DNA of 64,000 nt from Blasia pusilla (taxonomy: Eukaryota; Marchantiophyta; Marchantiopsida; Blasiales): contig CM114273.1 in assembly GCA_050084515.1 (NCBI GenBank), positions 37,634,001-37,698,000 on the forward strand. Direction: 5' to 3'. How positions within the stretch are numbered: position 1 is the stretch's first letter; every line of letters begins with the position of its first letter. The notes under the pieces are model-generated. The model had not been told where the DNA came from. It searched no databases and saw only the letters and a list, made by a program, of their open reading frames with translations. The position numbers were made by a program, and so were the translations under genes. This document shows positions 59,713 to 64,000 of this stretch, piece by piece.

Positions 59713-61510
59713 TGAGTAGCTGAGCAGCGTTGTTTGAGCTTACGACATATCACAACTCTTGCGTTGGTAAGCCCAATGCCTACTAAGACGGTTGAGGAAA
59801 TGGTTGGGGATGAGACACGAGGAGATCGACACTCCAGGGATGATCGGGAGAGACACCCTTGGAGTTCTTGGGATATTTTGCACGTACGCCGGGAGATGGT
59901 AGCCACAACATCGAGCGTGGTTCCAGGTACTGCACGTGGAGGAGATCAGATTTGGCAATTGGTTGCAGGGAGTTGTCGATTTCTATTTTCCGAGATGGGA
60001 TTGCATAGCACCATAGCAACCGTTGACACCCGCGCCGGAGAGTCCTACCGTAATCACGATTGAGACTTGGAAGCCAAATATGGGCCCTAAGTTAATAGGA
60101 GGAGAGCGGCGCCGAATACACCAATTCCTTATGAGATATAGGAGTTGTTTTGCCTTTAGCATGCATGATTTGGGTACACTAAAGGATACATGCATCCACA
60201 TTGAGTTATCGAGCAACACATCGATCTTCCGACGACCCCACAAGTACAGTGACATGGAGAGGGTTCTATTTCAGAGTAGGAGCCAAGACTTGGTTGGAGC
60301 AAGACTAGTAGAGATGTCGCATGGAGAGTATGCATCTGCCACTATCATGGCCATCAAGAAGGATGTGCATGGAAATTGGATGGAAAGGCGGATGTGTGGA
60401 GATTACCAACCTATCAATCGGCAGATGAAGTCCGATAGGTATGCCACGCCCACCCCTGAGGAGATCTTTGATGCTATTGGGCATGCAAAGGTCTTAAGTT
60501 CGTCAGATCTTGGAGCCGGATAGCATCAATTGCATATCAGATTGGAGGATAGGCAGAAGACGACATCTTGGAGCATCGATCCTAATGGGAAGGATTGCTT
60601 ATACCAGTGGCGATTCTTACCATTTGGGTTAAAGAATTTCCTGGTTGAGTTTTAGACAGTCATGGATAAGATCTTGGCAGGTCTCGATTTTTCTAGGTGT
60701 TATATTGATGACATCGTAGTCTTTAGCGCCACGGTTCACGAGCGTGAGAGACATCTAGAGGAGATGTTTCGACGATTGCAATTACATGGGCTAAAGCTAC
60801 ATCCATGCAAGTGTAAGTTCTTCTACAACCAGATTGAGTACTTGGGTCATACCATATATCCAAATGGCCTTGGTGTGCAATAGACGAAGGTAGAGGCTAT
60901 TTCACGCATTCCTCGTCCTACAGATGTGAGTCGGGTTTGTGCATTCATGGGATTGGAGAACTTTTATCAAGGGTACATTAAGGGTTTTAGTTTGATTGCG
61001 AAGCCTCTAATCTTGGTGACCAAGATAGATCACAAGTGGCACTAGGGGGAGGAACAAGAGAGAACATTTCAGCTGCTCAAGGATCGATAGACGTCCGCGC
61101 CCATATTGAGGAGACTGATCAAGGGGCGTCCTTTCCAGTTGCATACCAATTGGAGCATGTTGGGGCTTGGAGCCGTGCTCACCTAGCATGTCGACGAGGA
61201 TAGAGAGTTCGTGGTGACTTACTCTAGTCCCTCGAACAACGTTGCAGAGGTGAAGTATAACTCGTATGAGGGTGAGTGCTTGGTTGCACTGTGGGCTATC
61301 GCACATTTCACGTGTTATCTATTCGGAAACCCCTTTACCATCATTATTGATCATCAGCCACTCAAGTGGTTGATGGAGTCCGACAAGCTTACAGGGAAGC
61401 TTGCAAGGCGGGCTCTTTTGTTGCAGGAGTATGACTTCCAGGTGGTACATAGACCTGGGACACTCAATCAGGATGCACATGGTTTGAGCTGTAACCCATG
61501 CCCAAGTCAA
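59713..61510 (+). pseudogene. Gypsy-MT copy 3 reverse transcriptase and RNase H
   Basis: After a linker (59713-60060) the RT reads NMGPKLIGGERRRIHQFLM, CFAFSMHDLGTLKDT, HGEYASATIMAIKKDVHGNW, RRMCGDYQPINRQMKSDRYA, LPFGLKN and the catalytic box YIDDIVVFSA (YIDD at 60701-60712). RNase H follows: FQLHTNWSMLGLGAVLT, YNSYEGECLVALWAIAHFTC, IIIDHQPLKWLMESDKLTGK. About ten stops. It keeps the RT active-site region that copy D has lost. Confidence 0.85.
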
Positions 61511-62965
61511 TGAGATGCAACTAGAGCTCGTTGGCATGGAGAGAGTGATGAGGAGTTGGTGTCAGGATGGCATGCATTAGCCTATTTGGGCTTGTTGGCT
61601 ATGGAGAGCCACATTGTTCAGACTTCGATGGCGAGATCTGATGGAGGGTCCTTGGATCTAGAGGCTGGTGAGAAGACGACAGATGGACGAGATATTGACG
61701 AGGATGGAGTAGTCTTGGAGTATCTTGTACAGCCAACGTTGCGAGCATAGTGGATGCTACAGCAAGCCATACGGTTCTGGTGGGAGGAGACACATGTGTT
61801 GCAAGTGTGGGAGAATGGTAGAGTACGTGTAGTCCCTCATCTTCATAAATAGCACGTTTGGTGCGTCATGCCCACGAGGAGTTGGGTCATTTTGGAGTGA
61901 AGCGGGCATATAGCTTACTCTAGATACAATATTGGTGGCGAGGCATGATGACCGACGTTCAACTATTTGTTGCCAGATGCATGGCTTGTGATCAGGTTCA
62001 GGCATTGTTCAATGATCGGAATCCACAATTGCATCCACTTTCGATCATGGGTTTAGGTTATTGATGGATTTTGGATTTTGCAAGACCTTTACCTTTGACG
62101 GAGCGCCATAGTTGTTATGTATTGGTGATGATCGAGCACTTCTTGAAGTGGATAGAGTTGATTGCATTGCCTGACAAAGCAAGTGAGGGAGTAGTGTATG
62201 CCTTCCTTGATCAAATGTTGAGTCATTATGGTGCACCAACTGAGGTGTAGACAGACTAGGGTATAGAGTTTTGAGGGGTGTTTCAGGCCTTACGTGATCA
62301 AGCGCTGATTGACCACCGCACCACTTCGTGAGATCATCCTCAGGCGGATGGACTAGCGGAGAGGGTTGTGCAAACGGTGAAGAGAGGATCACGCAAGTAT
62401 GGCTTGCAAAGAGGTCACCTAGGAGATTGGGACCTCCAATTGCCGTGGTTGGCGATGGGATACAGATTCAGCAGGCATGCATCTTTAGTGTCTTTCTCAC
62501 TGCACTTGCTACTTTATGGCCGAGAGTCAGATTTATCTACGGTCATTCGTCAAGATGTTGGTGAGGTGTTCAACCTTGATGACCTTGATGTATGGATGCG
62601 AGTATGTTCTGAGGGCTGAGATCTTTAGGAGAGTGATGCCCATGGCGTTTGAGAACTTGGCGATTGCCCAACATCGGGATACGTTGAGATATGCGACTAT
62701 TCGGGGAGGTGGTTATTGACCTACTATCCGGAGGTTTCATCAAGGAGACTATGTCTACTTGCAACAGACGGCACCCACGACATTGGATGTGATTGCAGGG
62801 CACACTATCTTGAGAGTGCGTGAGGGTTTGCTATATAGTGTTCTCTTATTGGAGGGACGCAATGGTATGGTTTGGAAGGACCATGTGCGTAACTATGCGC
62901 CATGTCATCTTACTAACATTTACGGTATAGTTGATCCGAGCTTAGCAGTAGTTCATGCAAGCTTG
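61511..62965 (+). pseudogene. Gypsy-MT copy 3 integrase
   Basis: N-terminal region (DIDEDGVVLEYL, FWWEETHVLQVWENGRVRV), zinc domain (HAHEELGHFGVKRAYSL then CMACD), core region with WILDFARPLPL (first Asp), an LSHYGAPTEV block before a damaged TDxGxEF site (TD*GIEF), and HPQADGLAERVVQTVKRGS with the Glu. The C-terminal part 62759-62965 has the QQTAPTTLDVIAGHTILRVR and VWKDHVRNYAPCHL blocks. Stops and frameshifts present. Confidence 0.8.
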
Positions 62966-63109
62966 CGATGTATGTTGTGTGGTTCTGCCCGTGGTGCAAC
63001 CACTATGCTAGTCTGTGATGGATGTTTGAGAGGATGGCACAAGGCATGTTTGGCGCCAACTGTCACTAGGATTCCTCGGGGACGATGGATGTATCCCATA
63101 CATACATAG
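62966..63109 (+). pseudogene. Gypsy-MT copy 3 PHD finger at the end of the integrase frame
   Basis: In frame with the integrase C-terminus (62759-63109). Zinc ligands: CMLC, then 12 residues on VCDGC, then GWHKAC, then RIPRGRWMYP where the last CxxC should be. This is the Cys4-His-Cys3 spacing of a PHD finger (CxxC..CxxC..HxxC..WxCxxC). Copy E retains that last pair (WMCSKC), so the intact family protein had a full PHD. PHD fingers read histone H3 tails, so a role in choosing integration sites is likely (inference). Confidence 0.85.
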
Positions 63110-63275
63110 AGTAGGTAGTTCTAGATTTTGACTCATGTTTGTGACATGGATGACAAGAAGGAGACTAACGATGGGGCCACATGAGCATCCAAACTTTTTG
63201 CTTTTAGCGTTCAAGAGATGTATGGTATGGTAGGTAGGGATACATGGCTATTAGGAGTTAGAGGGACCTACCATT

Positions 63276-64000
63276 AGCTAGGGGGGCGATTGGAGATATT
63301 TTGGTACTTCTCGTCTCGTTGTGTGTATTCCATAAGTAAGAATGGGATCGTGCATATTTGTGTGTATGTTCGATGACAACGATGCATGTTGTGTAGCGAT
63401 GTGTATGCGCACGATAATTGTTACCTCTTTTAAGATAGATCGGCGAGATCTAGCAGAGCCCTTCAGAGATACTAAAAGACAGTCTCAAGAGATCAAGGAT
63501 GATGTGCTGAGGCCACGAGAAACTTACGAGAGCAGGTTTGTCATTCATTTCGGCTCATTTGGAGCCATATCGAGGAGCAAACTATTTCGGGTAAGTTGCC
63601 ATTTTTGGTGTAGTTGAATCCCCACTTTGGGAAGTGGCCCTTGATTAGCTAAAAGAGGTCAAGAGCCAAGGAAGTGACTTGCGAGCATAGGTTACCGAGG
63701 AAAGAGTTTCGGAGAGGGAAGGGGATATACCTCCAAGAGAGAGAGCTTGAGAGCTCATTCTCTACTTGTTGAACCTCTTGGCATGAGTTAGCAGAGCTAT
63801 GGTCCTCATTGCCTTGTATGTGTAACCCAAGCCTCTCATTAGGAGATTGGGTTTAGTTTGACATTAGAGAGAGTGCACACCATGGAGAGTTTGGTGTAAG
63901 ATGTGATGTGAGATTTGACTGATTTAATTGGAGATATTTTCGTACTTCTCGTCTCGTTGTGTGTCTTCCATGAGTTAGGATGGGATCGTGTATGTTTGTG
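63276..64000 (+). repeat. Gypsy-MT copy 3: right end, polypurine tract, B1, A2 and start of B2
   Basis: Polypurine tract AGCTAGGGGGGCGAT to 63290. B1 63291-63414 (starts TGGAGATATTTTGG, ends GCGCACGATA). A2 63417-63928. B2 from 63929 (TGGAGATATTTTCG) to the window edge, already matching B1 over 72 bases. Confidence 0.85.

Larger units (their letters stand above)
55338..64000 (+). mobile_element. Gypsy-MT copy 3, 5' truncated, split by copia B, running off the window
   Basis: Continuous if copia B (56460-59712) is removed. Order: protease-methyltransferase linker, methyltransferase, RT, RNase H, integrase, PHD, polypurine tract, B1, A2, start of B2. The 5' part is lost at copia C. B2 begins at 63929 and should end about 50 bp beyond the window. 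It belongs to the same subfamily as copy E by its TGGAGATATTTT-type block B. Confidence 0.85.

Overview
This is a stretch of plant-type nuclear DNA (streptophyte: land plant or charophyte green alga). The reasons are an intron-rich spliceosomal gene with a plant-like protein, a trihelix transcription factor gene, and copia and gypsy retrotransposons in dense nested layers. Two host genes look intact. One is a 10-exon ZMAT2/SNU23 homologue on the minus strand (325-3473). The other is a single-exon trihelix (Myb/SANT-like) factor on the plus strand (17099-18040) in a GC-rich island. I cannot name the species.

Nearly everything else is mobile DNA. The dominant family is a Ty3/gypsy element, called gypsy-MT here. 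Its polyprotein order reads gag, CCHC knuckle, aspartic protease (DSGA), a DNMT3/DRM-like DNA cytosine-5 methyltransferase (MT), reverse transcriptase, RNase H, DDE integrase and a C-terminal PHD finger. Pieces of at least six copies are present: 4859-6421 (+), 8266-13334 (+, mostly replaced), about 24060-25700 (-), 26636-40756 (+, split by a helitron-like insert, with a further 5' end at 40757-41506), 42729-52126 (-, both ends present) and 55338-64000 (+, split by a copia element). The methyltransferase can be read in four of them.

The termini of gypsy-MT are unusual. The 5' end carries only a block A. The 3' end carries B-A-B. Target duplications of 4 bp flank the outer A and the outer B (TGGA/TGGA at 42725/52127; AATG/AGTG at 8262/13335). 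This A1...B1-A2-B2 layout is the split-direct-repeat form known from PAT/Ngaro-type DIRS elements, yet this element encodes a DDE integrase. The B1/A2 junction is a near palindrome like a two-LTR circle junction.

Layout: 1-3.5 kb ZMAT2; 4.9-15.6 kb a gypsy-MT fragment, then a minus-strand copia (A) holding a gypsy-MT copy (E), which holds part of another gypsy element (F); 17-18 kb trihelix gene; 18-23.5 kb no recognised gene; 23.5-25.7 kb LINE-like remnant, CT microsatellites and a gypsy-MT 3' end; 26.6-41.5 kb gypsy-MT copy 2 with a 9.7 kb helitron-like insert carrying Rep/PIF1-helicase remnants; 42.7-52.1 kb gypsy-MT copy D, whose leader holds a 5S-rRNA-like sequence; 52.7-55.3 kb 3' half of copia C; 55.3-64 kb gypsy-MT copy 3 with copia B inserted cleanly. 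All transposon coding regions seen are broken by stops, frameshifts or deletions, so the window shows the fossil structure of the system and not a clearly active copy.
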